Shown one piece after another: positions 29,846 through 39,593 of a stretch of DNA of 64,000 nt. Each line of letters starts with the position of its first letter. Position 1 is the first letter of the stretch. The notes below the pieces were generated by a model. It made no database searches. It saw nothing but the letters and a program-made list of their open reading frames with translations, and had not been told where the DNA came from. The position numbers were made by a program, and so were the translations under genes. The stretch spans positions 62,001 to 126,000 of the forward strand of contig CAKREB010000004.1 in NCBI GenBank assembly GCA_934317005.1, written 5' to 3'. Source of the DNA: an uncultured Lachnospiraceae bacterium (GTDB taxonomy: Bacteria; Bacillota; Clostridia; Lachnospirales; Lachnospiraceae).

Positions 29846-29876
29846 CGGGGGAATGCGTTGGCATTCTCCCGTTTTT
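29846..29876 (+). terminator. Terminator after secDF
   Basis: GGGGAATGC, GTTG loop, GCATTCTCCC, then GTTTTTGC. The AATGCG-TGGCATT core is the same as in the hairpin at 9017-9037. Confidence 0.85.
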
Positions 29877-29959
29877 GCTATAACCGGAAACTGTCATGCA
29901 TTTTGGGATGCAGGCGGAACTTTGGTTGGGATGATAGGGAGCAAAGGAGGAGGTGTCGT

Positions 29960-30376
29960 ATGAAAGTAAGTCGACAGAAAAAAACTTTCATATGTCTGTT
30001 GATTGCATTTGCAATCGCAGTATCCGGGATGTACTTTGAAAAAATCAAAGTAGATTCTTCTTTTGCTGATGGCAAAGCTTCGGCGGAATCTGTGTTATCT
30101 TCAGACACACAGGTGATCAGGGATCGGGATGATCTTTGTACAAGGGAGCTTTTAGGTCTGGGGAGTATTCGGGATAATATCTCACAGAGAGCCTCATTTG
30201 ATAGGGAAAGGGGTATCTCTAAGCTTTTCTTTCTTTTTTCTATTCCGGCAGTGTCGCTGGAACAATCCTTTCGGAAAATGGAAGTGGAGGATGCTTTAAA
30301 TAGCTGTAAGAACAGTGGAACGTGGCATCGGATCATTTCATACATACATCAGCAGGATGGAGCAAAAGGCCGCTGA
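29960..30376 (+). CDS. Hypothetical protein with N-terminal membrane/signal segment
   Basis: A 138-residue protein starting at ATG 29960 behind GGAGGAGG. Basic residues then a hydrophobic stretch (~10-24) suggest a signal peptide or single anchor. The remainder is mostly polar and carries a short aromatic/hydrophobic patch (KLFFLFSIPAVS). No family was recognised. The good ribosome binding site and isolated position between terminators support a real gene. Confidence 0.6.
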   Translation: MKVSRQKKTFICLLIAFAIAVSGMYFEKIKVDSSFADGKASAESVLSSDTQVIRDRDDLCTRELLGLGSIRDNISQRASFDRERGISKLFFLFSIPAVSLEQSFRKMEVEDALNSCKNSGTWHRIISYIHQQDGAKGR

Positions 30377-30460
30377 TCTTATTTTTGGAATAACAGAAAA
30401 TAACCCATGTGATACAGGGGTTTCTTTGTGTACGAAAAATAAGTAGGAGGCTTTTTTATT

Positions 30461-30607
30461 ATGGTCAAAACGATTGTTATTGTATTAGTGTGTATATTAG
30501 TTATCGGAGGCATAAGTGCCTGGAGCTTTTGGTTTGGCAATGTAGGTTCCAATGAAACGGATGAGGAACTCAGACAAAAGGATTCTTTGAAAGAGAGGAA
30601 AGGATAA
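30461..30607 (+). CDS. 48-residue single-helix membrane peptide
   Basis: A short ORF with AGGAGG 13 bases upstream. It begins MVKTIVIVLVCILVIGG, a membrane helix of ~20 residues with a SAWSFWFG end, then an acidic/basic soluble tail. It stops 3 bases before the Na/Pi cotransporter start, so translation is probably coupled. A possible small regulatory subunit or stabiliser of the transporter; that role is inferred from position only. Confidence 0.7.
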   Translation: MVKTIVIVLVCILVIGGISAWSFWFGNVGSNETDEELRQKDSLKERKG

Positions 30608-30610
30608 GTC

Positions 30611-32281
30611 ATGGACATATTTGCTGTGTTGATGTTAGTGGGAGGACTTGCTCTTTTCCTTTTTGGAATGGAACTAATGGGGGATGGATTGAAAAGAGTG
30701 TCAGGAGGAAAGCTGGAAAGTATTTTGGAAAAGCTGACCTCAAATCCGATCAAGGGAGTGTTACTTGGTGCGGCGGTGACTGGTGTGATTCAATCTTCCT
30801 CTGCTACAACGGTTATGGTAGTCGGCTTCGTAAATTCGGGAATCATGCAGCTGGAAAATACAGTTGGTGTTATTATGGGAGCAAATATAGGAACTACGGT
30901 AACTTCGTGGCTTTTGAGTCTGACAGGGATACAGGGTGACAGTATATGGATGAAGTTTTTGGAACCGACGTCCTTTTCTCCCATCCTTGCTATGATTGGT
31001 GTCATTTTCTATATGTTTTTAAAGGACGAGAAAAAGAAGGATCTTGGAACAATCTTTATTGGATTTGCAATCCTGATGTTTGGCATGGATCAGATGAGTA
31101 ATTCGGTTGCTCCTCTGGCTGATATTCCGGAATTTCGCGAATTGATGGTAAAGTTTGCTAATCCTTTGTATGGATTGCTGGCGGGGACGATTTTGACAGC
31201 GATCATTCAGAGCTCGTCTGCCTCAGTCGGAATCCTGCAGGCACTTTGTGCAACCGGTGCAGTTCCGTTTAGTGTGGCAATTCCAATCATTATGGGACAG
31301 AACATTGGAACTTGTATTACGGCAATCTTAGCAAGTATTGGCGCAAGCAAAAATTCAAAGAGAACAGCGTGTATTCATCTGTTTTTTAACATGATCGGTA
31401 CCGGCATTTTTATGGTGGTATTCTACACGCTGAATATGTTTATGCATTTTGCATTTTTACAGGATGCAGCGTCTGTGGTGGGAATCGCTGTAATCCATAG
31501 CGCATTCAACGTTTCGGCAACTCTTGTTCTGTTACCGTTTTCGAAATGTCTGGTGAAGTTAGCATGTCTTGCACTGCCGGATAAGGACGATGATGAGGAG
31601 AATAAGATTATTGTAGATCTGTTGGATGAAAGATTTTTAGACAAACCGGGATATGCTGTGAAGCAGGCACAAAATGTAGCACTGTACATTGCAGGAGAGA
31701 TGAGAAAGGTTTTTGTAACAGCGGCATCATTCTATCAGGCATTTGAAAAGGATGGATATCGTGCGCTAAAAGAAAAGGAAGGAACGTTTCGCGAGTACAG
31801 TCAGAAACTGAGCCAGTATCTGATGAAGATTTCCGGTGGAGCGGTTTCGCCAAAGGATAGTTACATGATTGATTCTCTTTTACAGTGTCTGGGAGACTTT
31901 GAACGGATATGGAGTCATACATACACGCTTGCACAAACAGCAAAACGCATCAAGGCAGATAATCTTATCTTTTCGAAGCAGGCACAGGGAGATTTAAATG
32001 TTTTGTTTCGGGAAATAACAGAACTTTTAGAGCTTGTGGAAAAGATCATCAAAGAAGGTGATGAACAGAAGTGTCAATTGATGCAGATCCGCAGAGCGGA
32101 TTTGATGTCCCATTTAAAAAAGATGAAAAAGGGACATATCAAACGTCTGCGGAAAGAAAAGTGTACAACAGATGTGGGAGTAGTTTTTGTGGATATTTTA
32201 TTCAACTGTGAGGGGATTATCGATCATTGTGTTAATGTGTCGGAATGCATCGCACAGTCGGAAGAGTTGGCGCAGACATAA
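30611..32281 (+). CDS. Na+/Pi-cotransporter family protein with PhoU-like tail
   Basis: A 556-residue protein. The membrane part (~1-310) carries two inverted repeats with the NptA/SLC34 QSSSA motifs: VTGVIQSSSATTVMVVG and TAIIQSSSASVGILQ, plus the paired MGANIGTT and MGQNIGT segments. The C-terminal ~220 residues are helical, charged and resemble PhoU. The predicted role is sodium-driven phosphate uptake or export with a regulatory PhoU module. The 3' end overlaps the convergent prmA gene by 58 bases. Confidence 0.92.
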   Translation: MDIFAVLMLVGGLALFLFGMELMGDGLKRVSGGKLESILEKLTSNPIKGVLLGAAVTGVIQSSSATTVMVVGFVNSGIMQLENTVGVIMGANIGTTVTSWLLSLTGIQGDSIWMKFLEPTSFSPILAMIGVIFYMFLKDEKKKDLGTIFIGFAILMFGMDQMSNSVAPLADIPEFRELMVKFANPLYGLLAGTILTAIIQSSSASVGILQALCATGAVPFSVAIPIIMGQNIGTCITAILASIGASKNSKRTACIHLFFNMIGTGIFMVVFYTLNMFMHFAFLQDAASVVGIAVIHSAFNVSATLVLLPFSKCLVKLACLALPDKDDDEENKIIVDLLDERFLDKPGYAVKQAQNVALYIAGEMRKVFVTAASFYQAFEKDGYRALKEKEGTFREYSQKLSQYLMKISGGAVSPKDSYMIDSLLQCLGDFERIWSHTYTLAQTAKRIKADNLIFSKQAQGDLNVLFREITELLELVEKIIKEGDEQKCQLMQIRRADLMSHLKKMKKGHIKRLRKEKCTTDVGVVFVDILFNCEGIIDHCVNVSECIAQSEELAQT

Positions 32282-33300
32282 GATACCCAGTCGCCCATCG
32301 TGTTTTTTTCGATGATGTGGAAATGGTTTTGTTGCAAAGCCCGTTCTACCTCGTCTGCTTTTTCGGCAAGAATACCGGAAGAGATAAAAATTCCATCTTC
32401 ATCGATAAAATCACCGATGTGATCGGCAAGTGGTATAATAACGTCAGCCAAAATATTTGCAACGGCAATGTGAAATGTGCCGTTGCATTTTTGTTTTACG
32501 GAAGCGCTGTCTTCTAAAATGTTTGCGCAGATAGCGGTGATCCGATCTTTAGCAATGTGATTTTTCTGCGCGTTTTCCAGCGTTCCTTCTACTGCAGCAG
32601 GATCGATATCCAGACAAAATGCAGATTTGGCACCGCAAAGCAGGGCTGCAATGGCGAGAATGCCGCTGCCGCATCCGGCATCCAGAATGGTCGTTTCCGG
32701 TGTGATATATTTGCGTAGTGTCAACAGACAGAGCTTGGTTGTTTCGTGGGTGCCCGTTCCAAAAGCAGAGCCGGGATCAATCTCGATGACAATGTCATCT
32801 TTCTTAGTATCTTTTGGAAGCTCTTCCCATGTAGGTTTGATCAGAATATCGTCAGCTACATAAAAAGGTTTAAAGTTTTCCTTCCATTTATCCTTCCAGA
32901 GAGAGTCATCCTGTACACAGAAAGTGATCTCCGGCAACTCGATCGGAAGATATTGCTGCATGTTTTTGACCTTGTCTAAGATCAAGGCAATTAATTCGTT
33001 TGGCGGTAAGGAGTCAGATGATGCTTCAGATTCCATACGGTCATCACGAAGAGAAGAACCGGTGCTGTAAAATTCTTTCGTTTCGTTGTCAGGAGCTTCG
33101 GTATAAAAGGTCAGAACAGAACGTCCGTCATCCGGCCCGAGATCAGCGGGAATATCTGTATACATCTGGCGTTCTTCCTCGGAAGTCAGAGGAACGTGGT
33201 CTGAGATTTCATAGCCGAAAATATTACATTCTGCCAGGATTTCTCCGATGGCATCAGCGTCTTTTGTTGTTGTATGAACATCAAATTTAATCCATTTCAT
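32224..33300 (-). CDS. prmA: Ribosomal protein L11 methyltransferase
   Basis: A 358-residue SAM-dependent methyltransferase acting on lysines and the N-terminus of L11. The N-terminal substrate-recognition domain begins MKWIKFDVHTTTKDADAIG, and the catalytic domain has DPGSAFGTGTHETT, DAGCGSGILAIAALL and the VANILADVI motif. ATG 33300 is 6 bases after TGAGGA; an upstream ATG at 33369 lacks a good signal. The family usually ends soon after GDWVSYV; this protein continues ~17 residues into the convergent gene. In many Firmicutes prmA lies next to dnaJ or rsmE, not seen here. Confidence 0.95.
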   Translation of the reverse strand: MKWIKFDVHTTTKDADAIGEILAECNIFGYEISDHVPLTSEEERQMYTDIPADLGPDDGRSVLTFYTEAPDNETKEFYSTGSSLRDDRMESEASSDSLPPNELIALILDKVKNMQQYLPIELPEITFCVQDDSLWKDKWKENFKPFYVADDILIKPTWEELPKDTKKDDIVIEIDPGSAFGTGTHETTKLCLLTLRKYITPETTILDAGCGSGILAIAALLCGAKSAFCLDIDPAAVEGTLENAQKNHIAKDRITAICANILEDSASVKQKCNGTFHIAVANILADVIIPLADHIGDFIDEDGIFISSGILAEKADEVERALQQNHFHIIEKNTMGDWVSYVCANSSDCAMHSDTLTQ

Positions 33301-33557
33301 AGTAATCCTCATTTCTGTCTGGTTTCTGTCTGTATGATAAAGGCAAATTATATATTTTAATCGTATCACAATACAAATGTAAAGAAAAGTTTTTTTGCCA
33401 CGGAAGTTTAAAATGTGTTATCTTAGAACACAAAGAAGTGCCCGGTTATATTTGAAAATATAGCGGGTACAACAATACGATAAGAAGAAAGGCTGTCTGT
33501 GGATATTAAAAAATATATTTAAAAGGAATATACAGACTGCAAAAGTAGGAAAAACAG

Positions 33558-35291
33558 ATGAAACAATGGATGACAAAAAGATATCAGGCAGATTATGCCA
33601 AAATAGCAAAACAGTATCAGATTTCGGAAATCTTAGCAGAAATTCTGGTAAAGCGTGGACTGTTTGACTGGGATGCGATGAACCGCTATCTGTTTCCGGA
33701 AAAGGAAGAACCTTATCCTGCCTCCGGCATGAAGGGAATGAGTCAGGCGGTGGCGATACTGGAACAGAAGATACAGGATAGAAAAAAGATTAAGGTAATC
33801 GGAGATTATGATGTGGATGGTGTCATGGCAACTTACATACTGTATCATGGGATTACGCTGCTTGGAGGAGAGGCAGGATATCGTATTCCACACCGTGTGC
33901 AGGATGGATATGGCATGCGGGAATATATGGCACAGGAGGCATATGAAGAAGGGTATGATACGATTGTCACCTGTGATAATGGCATTTCGGCAGTGGAAGC
34001 TGTGAACAGGGCAAAAGAGCTTGGTATGACCATTATTGTGACCGACCATCATGAGGTGCCAAAGATTGATGGAAAAGAAAGTCTGCCTTTGGCGGATGTG
34101 GTAGTCGATCCTAAGCAGGAAGCGTGTTCTTATCCTTTTTCGGAGCTGTGTGGTGCGGGGATTGCATATAAGCTGATGAAAGAATTGTTTGAGCGTTTTG
34201 GACGAAAGGATGCAGAGGAGGAGCTGCTGCCATATGCAGCGGTTGCAACGGTATGTGATGTGGTTCCACTTCTGGATGAAAATCGTTTGATCACGAAGAA
34301 GGGACTTTTGTATCTAAACCGCAGAGAGCAGGTTGGGATGAAGGCTCTGCTTGAGGCGTCTGCACTGGATCGGGAAATCAATTCGTTTGATCTGGGATTT
34401 CGGATCGGCCCGTGTATCAATGCCGCAGGCCGCTTAGAGGATGCAGTGAAGGGGTTGGAGCTATTGTTGGAAACGAATCCCTCCCAGGCACAAAAAAGAG
34501 CGGCTGAGTTAGTTGCGCTTAACGAAGAACGGAAAGAGTATACGATGCAGGCGACGAATCGTGCAATAGAGGTGATCGAACAAAAGCAATATCTAAAGCA
34601 ACCGGTTCTTGTAGTCTATATAGAGGATTGCCATGAGAGTGTTGCCGGAATCGTTGCCGGCAGGATTCGCGAAAAATATTATCGTCCGACTTTAATCATT
34701 ACGAAGAGCAAAAATGGGTTGAAGGGATCTGCGCGTTCCATACCGGGGTATCATATGCAGGGCGAACTAAGCCGCTGCCGAAACCTCTTGACAGAGTACG
34801 GAGGTCATGCGATGGCAGCTGGTTTTTCGCTGGCAGAAGAAAATCTGGCGCCTTTGCGTCAGCAATTAAATGAAAACTGTACATTGCGAGAGGATGAACT
34901 TATAGAAAAAATCTACTTTGACCGCGAGGTTGCATTAGCAGAGATGACAGAAGAGGTGGTCAGACAGTTAGAATATCTGGAACCGTTTGGTGAGAAGAAT
35001 GAACAGCCGGTTTTTGCCAAAAGAGAGGTGGGCATCGTGTCGGTAAACTTTTGTGGAAAAGAAAACCGGATCGCCAGGCTACAGCTAAAGGATGGCATGC
35101 GTATTTATCGTGGTGTGGATTTCCAAAGTGAGGTGCACTTAAAGGAGGGAATCTGTGAAAGATATGGCAATCAGGCGTGGGAGGAGATCAAAGCAGGACG
35201 TTGCCGGGAATATTTTCTGGATATCCTGTATCAGCCGCAGATCAATTCAATGTATGGAAATGTAGAATTTCGGATTGTGGATTGCAGATAA
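33558..35291 (+). CDS. recJ: Single-strand DNA-specific exonuclease RecJ
   Basis: A 577-residue 5'-3' exonuclease of the DHH family. The manganese motifs are IGDYDVDGVMATYIL, CDNGISA, VTDHHEVP and a downstream aspartate in VVDPKQE. The DHHA1 region has GLKGSARSIPGYH and GGHAMAAGFS, and an OB-fold lies at the C-terminus. It acts in recombination repair and mismatch repair. It is monocistronic, with a ~190-base upstream region without obvious structure. Confidence 0.96.
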   Translation: MKQWMTKRYQADYAKIAKQYQISEILAEILVKRGLFDWDAMNRYLFPEKEEPYPASGMKGMSQAVAILEQKIQDRKKIKVIGDYDVDGVMATYILYHGITLLGGEAGYRIPHRVQDGYGMREYMAQEAYEEGYDTIVTCDNGISAVEAVNRAKELGMTIIVTDHHEVPKIDGKESLPLADVVVDPKQEACSYPFSELCGAGIAYKLMKELFERFGRKDAEEELLPYAAVATVCDVVPLLDENRLITKKGLLYLNRREQVGMKALLEASALDREINSFDLGFRIGPCINAAGRLEDAVKGLELLLETNPSQAQKRAAELVALNEERKEYTMQATNRAIEVIEQKQYLKQPVLVVYIEDCHESVAGIVAGRIREKYYRPTLIITKSKNGLKGSARSIPGYHMQGELSRCRNLLTEYGGHAMAAGFSLAEENLAPLRQQLNENCTLREDELIEKIYFDREVALAEMTEEVVRQLEYLEPFGEKNEQPVFAKREVGIVSVNFCGKENRIARLQLKDGMRIYRGVDFQSEVHLKEGICERYGNQAWEEIKAGRCREYFLDILYQPQINSMYGNVEFRIVDCR

Positions 35292-35352
35292 TTGACGGAA
35301 ACACAGCGATATGATAGAATTTTAGTAAATGTTGATAGAAATGAGGAAAAGT

Positions 35353-35958
35353 ATGGCAAACGTATCATTAGATGAAGAAACATTATATTATCAGTACCTG
35401 ATCAATCATAATTCGACCAGTACGATGTTAAATGCAATATCGGGTAATTCTTCGGATGATGGGAGCTTAAGTGCATTAAATGCTCTGAGTTCTATCGGTT
35501 CCTTAGGAAGCACGGATGCACTCAGTACACTTGGCTCTTTGGGAACGTTAGAAGGCACCGGTGGGATTTCAAGCTTTGCAAATATCTTACAGACATATCT
35601 GACAGGGAGCGCATCCCAGACGGCAGCATCAGATGCGACTGAGGCTGCAACGATGGCAGATAAGCTGTCAGAAGTGTTAAAAGAAGCAGAACAGAAAGAG
35701 GATACATCGTCTTTGACCTATCAGACGGTGCAGGAGTTATATCAATATTTTAAAGAGCAGACAGCGGGAAAAGCGGCAGCCCTTTTAGGAACTGCTTCTG
35801 ATAATGCATCACAGAGCACACAGACAGCAAAGACAAGTACATCGGCAGAAAGCAATTCTATAGATGCGATGAATCAGGCAGCGATACAGGGGCAGGAGTT
35901 TGATTTTTCAGAAATAGATAGTATCGTAGATTCTGCCTTTGCAGAGAGATTAAGTTAA
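35353..35958 (+). CDS. Hypothetical Ser/Ala/Thr-rich protein
   Basis: A 201-residue protein of low complexity, starting at ATG 35353 behind GAGGAAA. Residues ~20-75 are rich in Ser, Leu, Gly and Asp, with degenerate LGSLGT-like repeats; ~100-130 form a charged helix; the C-terminus is acidic (EFDFSEIDSIVDSAF). There is no signal peptide or membrane segment. No family was recognised. Its position just before the flagellar rod genes hints at, but does not establish, a flagellar link. Confidence 0.55.
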   Translation: MANVSLDEETLYYQYLINHNSTSTMLNAISGNSSDDGSLSALNALSSIGSLGSTDALSTLGSLGTLEGTGGISSFANILQTYLTGSASQTAASDATEAATMADKLSEVLKEAEQKEDTSSLTYQTVQELYQYFKEQTAGKAAALLGTASDNASQSTQTAKTSTSAESNSIDAMNQAAIQGQEFDFSEIDSIVDSAFAERLS

Positions 35959-35980
35959 GAAAAGTAGAAACCTGTCCTTA

Positions 35981-36514
35981 TCAACCATTTAGACCGACCA
36001 GATCAAAATAGTATTTGTGAATCCGGTGGCGTACGAAGATAGTACATAAGATACGGCAAAGCAGATATAGTAATAAGAGAATGCCTGGTGCGAAGGATAA
36101 AAGATCTGTTTGTGATGCCGGATGGAGTATTAACTGCAGGAAGGTTAAAAAAAGTATGATACAGCGTCCAATCTGCTGTTCCGTAGTGAAGCGGGCATTG
36201 GTATAAAAAAACTTTTGCGCGCAGCTATATAGCAGAATGGGCGTTTTCTTTGTCTTATTTTCTAAAATATTTGCCAATATCCAGGGAACGATCAGAAGAA
36301 AAACGAAAAAATATGCATAGTCTGATCCGGAAAATAAAATAAGAGGCAGCAAAAGGAATAAGAGAAAAACTCTTGCACAGAGCAGACCGGCATATTTACT
36401 GATATTACGCTGCTCTAGTAGGATATGTTGTTTCGCTGCCATTTCTTCTTTCATGAAAATCCCCATTTCTGAGCGTTTATCGCAAAAAAAATGCTGCATC
36501 AGCAGTATTTTCAC
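35981..36514 (-). CDS. Hypothetical membrane protein
   Basis: A 177-residue protein with about four hydrophobic segments (~45-62, 66-85, 118-135, 140-165). The start is GTG 36514, 7 bases after a strong AGGAGG on the minus strand; no ATG offers as good a signal until residue 6. No family was recognised. It is transcribed away from the mbl-flg cluster, and its promoter shares the ~300-base intergenic region with mbl. Confidence 0.6.
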   Translation of the reverse strand: MKILLMQHFFCDKRSEMGIFMKEEMAAKQHILLEQRNISKYAGLLCARVFLLFLLLPLILFSGSDYAYFFVFLLIVPWILANILENKTKKTPILLYSCAQKFFYTNARFTTEQQIGRCIILFLTFLQLILHPASQTDLLSFAPGILLLLYLLCRILCTIFVRHRIHKYYFDLVGLNG

Positions 36515-36726
36515 AATAAACCTCCTGCTCTGCTGTTATTTATAGTGTGCTAAAAATATTTATACGTTTTTGCTGCATTAGGAGAAAGTGCTGACACTCT
36601 CTCATGACGCATAATATTTATTATATAAGAAGAAAGTGAGGAAGTCAAAAACGTATTATGCTGTAGGTGTGGTCAGGAGTTTTGTAAAATATAAATATTT
36701 TCCTTTGCTATTTTGACAAAATGGTA

Positions 36727-36732
36727 TATAAT
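36727..36732 (+). promoter_or_regulatory. Candidate -10 element for mbl
   Basis: TATAAT preceded by ATGGTA (extended -10-like), with only a weak -35 (TTTGCT, 36704-36709). The rest of the 36515-36811 region holds an imperfect hairpin near 36579-36603 and no gene. Confidence 0.4.
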
Positions 36733-36811
36733 ACAAAAGAATATGTTTATTTCGTCTTACATTTGGAAAAAATAGAAGTTAAAATGCAGTGTTGAAAGGA
36801 GAAATCGATTG

Positions 36812-37807
36812 ATGAATGGCAGTGATATTGGAATTGATTTAGGTACAGCGAATGTACTTGTATATATAAAAGGAAAAGGCGTTGTTTTAAGAGAGCCATC
36901 CGTAGTAGCTTTTGACCGTGATACAAATAAGATTAAGGCAATTGGTGAGGATGCACGCCTGATGCTTGGACGTACACCGGGAAATATCGTAGCAGTCCGT
37001 CCTCTTCGTCAGGGTGTTATTTCAGATTATACGGTAACAGAGAAGATGTTACGTTATTTTATCCAGAAATCCTGTGGTAAGTCACGCTTCCGCAAGCCAC
37101 GTATCAGTGTCTGTGTTCCAAGTGGAGTTACAGAGGTTGAGAAGAAGGCAGTAGAAGATGCAACTTACGAGGCAGGTGCACGTGAAGTAGCAATCATCGA
37201 AGAGCCGATCGCAGCAGCAATCGGTGCAGGCATTGATATTTCAAGACCTTGTGGAAATATGATCGTTGATATCGGTGGTGGTACAGCAGATATCGCCGTT
37301 ATCTCATTGGGAGGTACTGTTGTAAGTACTTCTATTAAGGTTGCCGGTGATAATTTTGATGAGGCAATCGTGCGTTATATGAGAAAGACACATAATCTTC
37401 TGATCGGTGAGAGAACAGCAGAAGAGATTAAGATAAATATTGGTTCGGCTTATCAGCGTCCGGAAGTGGTTTCTATGGATGTACGCGGTCGTAATCTGGT
37501 CACAGGTCTTCCAAAGACAATCACGGTGACATCCGATGAAACATTAGAAGCACTGCGTGAGATCACTTCTCAGATCGTAGAAGCAGTCCACAGCGTTTTG
37601 GAGAAAACTCCACCGGAGCTTGCAGCAGACGTAGCAGATCGTGGAATCGTTCTGACAGGTGGCGGAAGCCTTCTGTATGGTCTGGAGGAACTGATCGAAG
37701 AAAAGACCGGCATCACCACGATGACAGCAGAAGACCCTATGACAGCAGTTGCGGTAGGAACCGGTAAATTCGTAGAATTTCTTGCCGGCAAAAGAGATGA
37801 CGAGTAG
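36812..37807 (+). CDS. mbl: Rod-shape actin homologue MreB/Mbl
   Basis: A 331-residue bacterial actin. Nucleotide-binding motifs are IGIDLGTANVLVY (phosphate 1), VDIGGGTADIAVISLGG (phosphate 2), IIEEPIAAAIGAG (connect 1) and GIVLTGGGSLLYGLEE (adenosine). It organises lateral wall synthesis. The following flgF-flgG genes match the Bacillus mbl-flhO-flhP arrangement, favouring mbl over mreB, whose usual neighbours mreC/mreD are absent. The start is ATG 36812; TTG 36809 is equally spaced from AAAGGA. Confidence 0.93.
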   Translation: MNGSDIGIDLGTANVLVYIKGKGVVLREPSVVAFDRDTNKIKAIGEDARLMLGRTPGNIVAVRPLRQGVISDYTVTEKMLRYFIQKSCGKSRFRKPRISVCVPSGVTEVEKKAVEDATYEAGAREVAIIEEPIAAAIGAGIDISRPCGNMIVDIGGGTADIAVISLGGTVVSTSIKVAGDNFDEAIVRYMRKTHNLLIGERTAEEIKINIGSAYQRPEVVSMDVRGRNLVTGLPKTITVTSDETLEALREITSQIVEAVHSVLEKTPPELAADVADRGIVLTGGGSLLYGLEELIEEKTGITTMTAEDPMTAVAVGTGKFVEFLAGKRDDE

Positions 37808-37923
37808 TATGGTCACACTGTAACATATCCGGTATATGTTGCACAGATGTTAAGAAAAGTCAGCAGACGGACGATATATAATGTAGGTATTTTAGTGGAG
37901 ATAAGCTGGAAAGGGGAGCATAG

Positions 37924-38697
37924 ATGGTAAGAGGTTTATATACGGCTTACACCGGAATGATCAATGAGCAGAAAAGACTGGATATTATCAGTAATAATCT
38001 TGCAAACTCTGCGACAGTCGGTTACAAGGAAGAGAATGTTACAAGCCGGTCTTTTAAAGATTATATGGCTGTTAAGATTCGTGACGGTTCCAATGCATTT
38101 ATTGATGAGCAGATTGGAACGTTTAATCCGGGTGTAAAGATTGGCGAGACATATATGGATTGGGGACAGGGTTCTCTGCGAGAAACCGGCAATACATATG
38201 ATCTGGCGATTGAAGGAAATGGATTTTTTACCATGCGTGTAACCGATGCGAATGGAAACAGCAGCATCAAGTATACCAGATGTGGTACATTCAAGTGTAC
38301 GGCAGACGGCTACATTGTAGATGCGGATGGAAACCATTTGCAGGGCAGCGGCGGTGATATTCAGGTGCCGGTGGATGCCAGAGAGATCGTTATTAAGAAC
38401 GATGGTTCCATTTTTGCCGATAATCAGTTGGTAGATACCGTTCAGTTGACGGATTTTGAAGATTACAATTATTTAGAGTTATATGGAGATAACATGTATA
38501 ATGCAGTAGACGGAGCTACGACGATTGATTCGACAGCAGCGATCCAGCAGGGGTACACAGAGCAGTCGAATGTAAATGTAATTTCAGAAATGGTATCTAT
38601 GATTACAATTACAAGAGCATATGAAGCAGGACAGAAGATGATCCGCACACAGGATTCTCTGTTAGATGCGTCAGTAAATCAGGTTGGTAAAGTATAA
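37924..38697 (+). CDS. flgF: Flagellar basal-body rod protein FlgF (FlhO-like)
   Basis: A 257-residue rod protein. The N-terminal flagellar rod motif is LDIISNNLANSATVGYKEE, the middle has LAIEGNGFFTMRV, and the C-terminal domain ends with SNVNVISEMVSMITITRAYEAGQKMI. It forms the proximal rod together with FlgG. It follows mbl and is 52 bases before flgG. Confidence 0.9.
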   Translation: MVRGLYTAYTGMINEQKRLDIISNNLANSATVGYKEENVTSRSFKDYMAVKIRDGSNAFIDEQIGTFNPGVKIGETYMDWGQGSLRETGNTYDLAIEGNGFFTMRVTDANGNSSIKYTRCGTFKCTADGYIVDADGNHLQGSGGDIQVPVDAREIVIKNDGSIFADNQLVDTVQLTDFEDYNYLELYGDNMYNAVDGATTIDSTAAIQQGYTEQSNVNVISEMVSMITITRAYEAGQKMIRTQDSLLDASVNQVGKV

Positions 38698-38749
38698 AAA
38701 GGTAGTTTCGTTTTCTAAGAGGTCTTAGAAGCAGATAGGAGTATGCATT

Positions 38750-39568
38750 ATGATGAGAGCACTTTGGACGGCTGCATCCGGTATGAAGACACAGCAGACG
38801 TCACTTGATAATATTTCAAATAATCTTGCAAATATCAATACAACCGGCTATAAGAAGGAAAGAATAGAGTTTCAGTCCCTGTTATATCAGACGATCCAGG
38901 ATCAGACGACTGATCATGAGGGAAATCCAAAGCCGATCGGTGCACAGGTTGGTCTGGGTGTAAAGGTGGCTGCGATTTCTACGGAGTTTGAACAGGGCAA
39001 GCTTTTGGCAAGCTCCGGTGATTTTGATTTTGCTATTCAGGGCGATGGCTTTTTCATGATTCAGATGCCGGATGGCACAACAGGTTATACTAGAAATGGT
39101 AACTTCCTCATGTCAGTCAATGACAGTGGCGGGGTTACACTGACTACTTCCGATGGTTATGCGGTATTGGATTCTAATGGAAAAGAGATTTCGTTTGATG
39201 GCAATACAGATACGGCAAAATTATCATTTGATGATTATGGCAATATTTTTTATAAGAATCCACAGGGAGTTGTCGTAAGCACGGGTATTCGTATCGGGGC
39301 TGTCCAGTTTAATAACCCAAGCGGTCTGTTAAAATTAGGTGACAGCTACTTTGCTGAAACAGCGGCTTCCGGAGCTGCCCGCTTAGAGGGACAGGATGCT
39401 GCGTTAAAGCAGAGCGTGATTAAAAATAAATACTTAGAAGGTTCTTCTGTAGAAGCAGTAGACGAGATGGTAGATATGATCGTAACCCAGCGTGCCTATG
39501 AAATGAATTCAAAAGCGATTCAGGCATCGGATGAGATGCTGCAGCAGGCAAACAATCTGAGATCATAA
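38750..39568 (+). CDS. flgG: Flagellar distal rod protein FlgG
   Basis: A 272-residue rod protein with MRALWTAASGMKTQQ, the LDNISNNLANINTTGYKKER rod signature, FAIQGDGFFMIQMPDG, and the C-terminal SVEAVDEMVDMIVTQRAYEMNSKAI. Together with FlgF it builds the drive shaft between the export apparatus and the hook. A start 3 bases later (second ATG) is equally possible. Confidence 0.94.
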   Translation: MMRALWTAASGMKTQQTSLDNISNNLANINTTGYKKERIEFQSLLYQTIQDQTTDHEGNPKPIGAQVGLGVKVAAISTEFEQGKLLASSGDFDFAIQGDGFFMIQMPDGTTGYTRNGNFLMSVNDSGGVTLTTSDGYAVLDSNGKEISFDGNTDTAKLSFDDYGNIFYKNPQGVVVSTGIRIGAVQFNNPSGLLKLGDSYFAETAASGAARLEGQDAALKQSVIKNKYLEGSSVEAVDEMVDMIVTQRAYEMNSKAIQASDEMLQQANNLRS

Positions 39569-39593
39569 TACATAGAAAGGGAATGGTGGTCAT

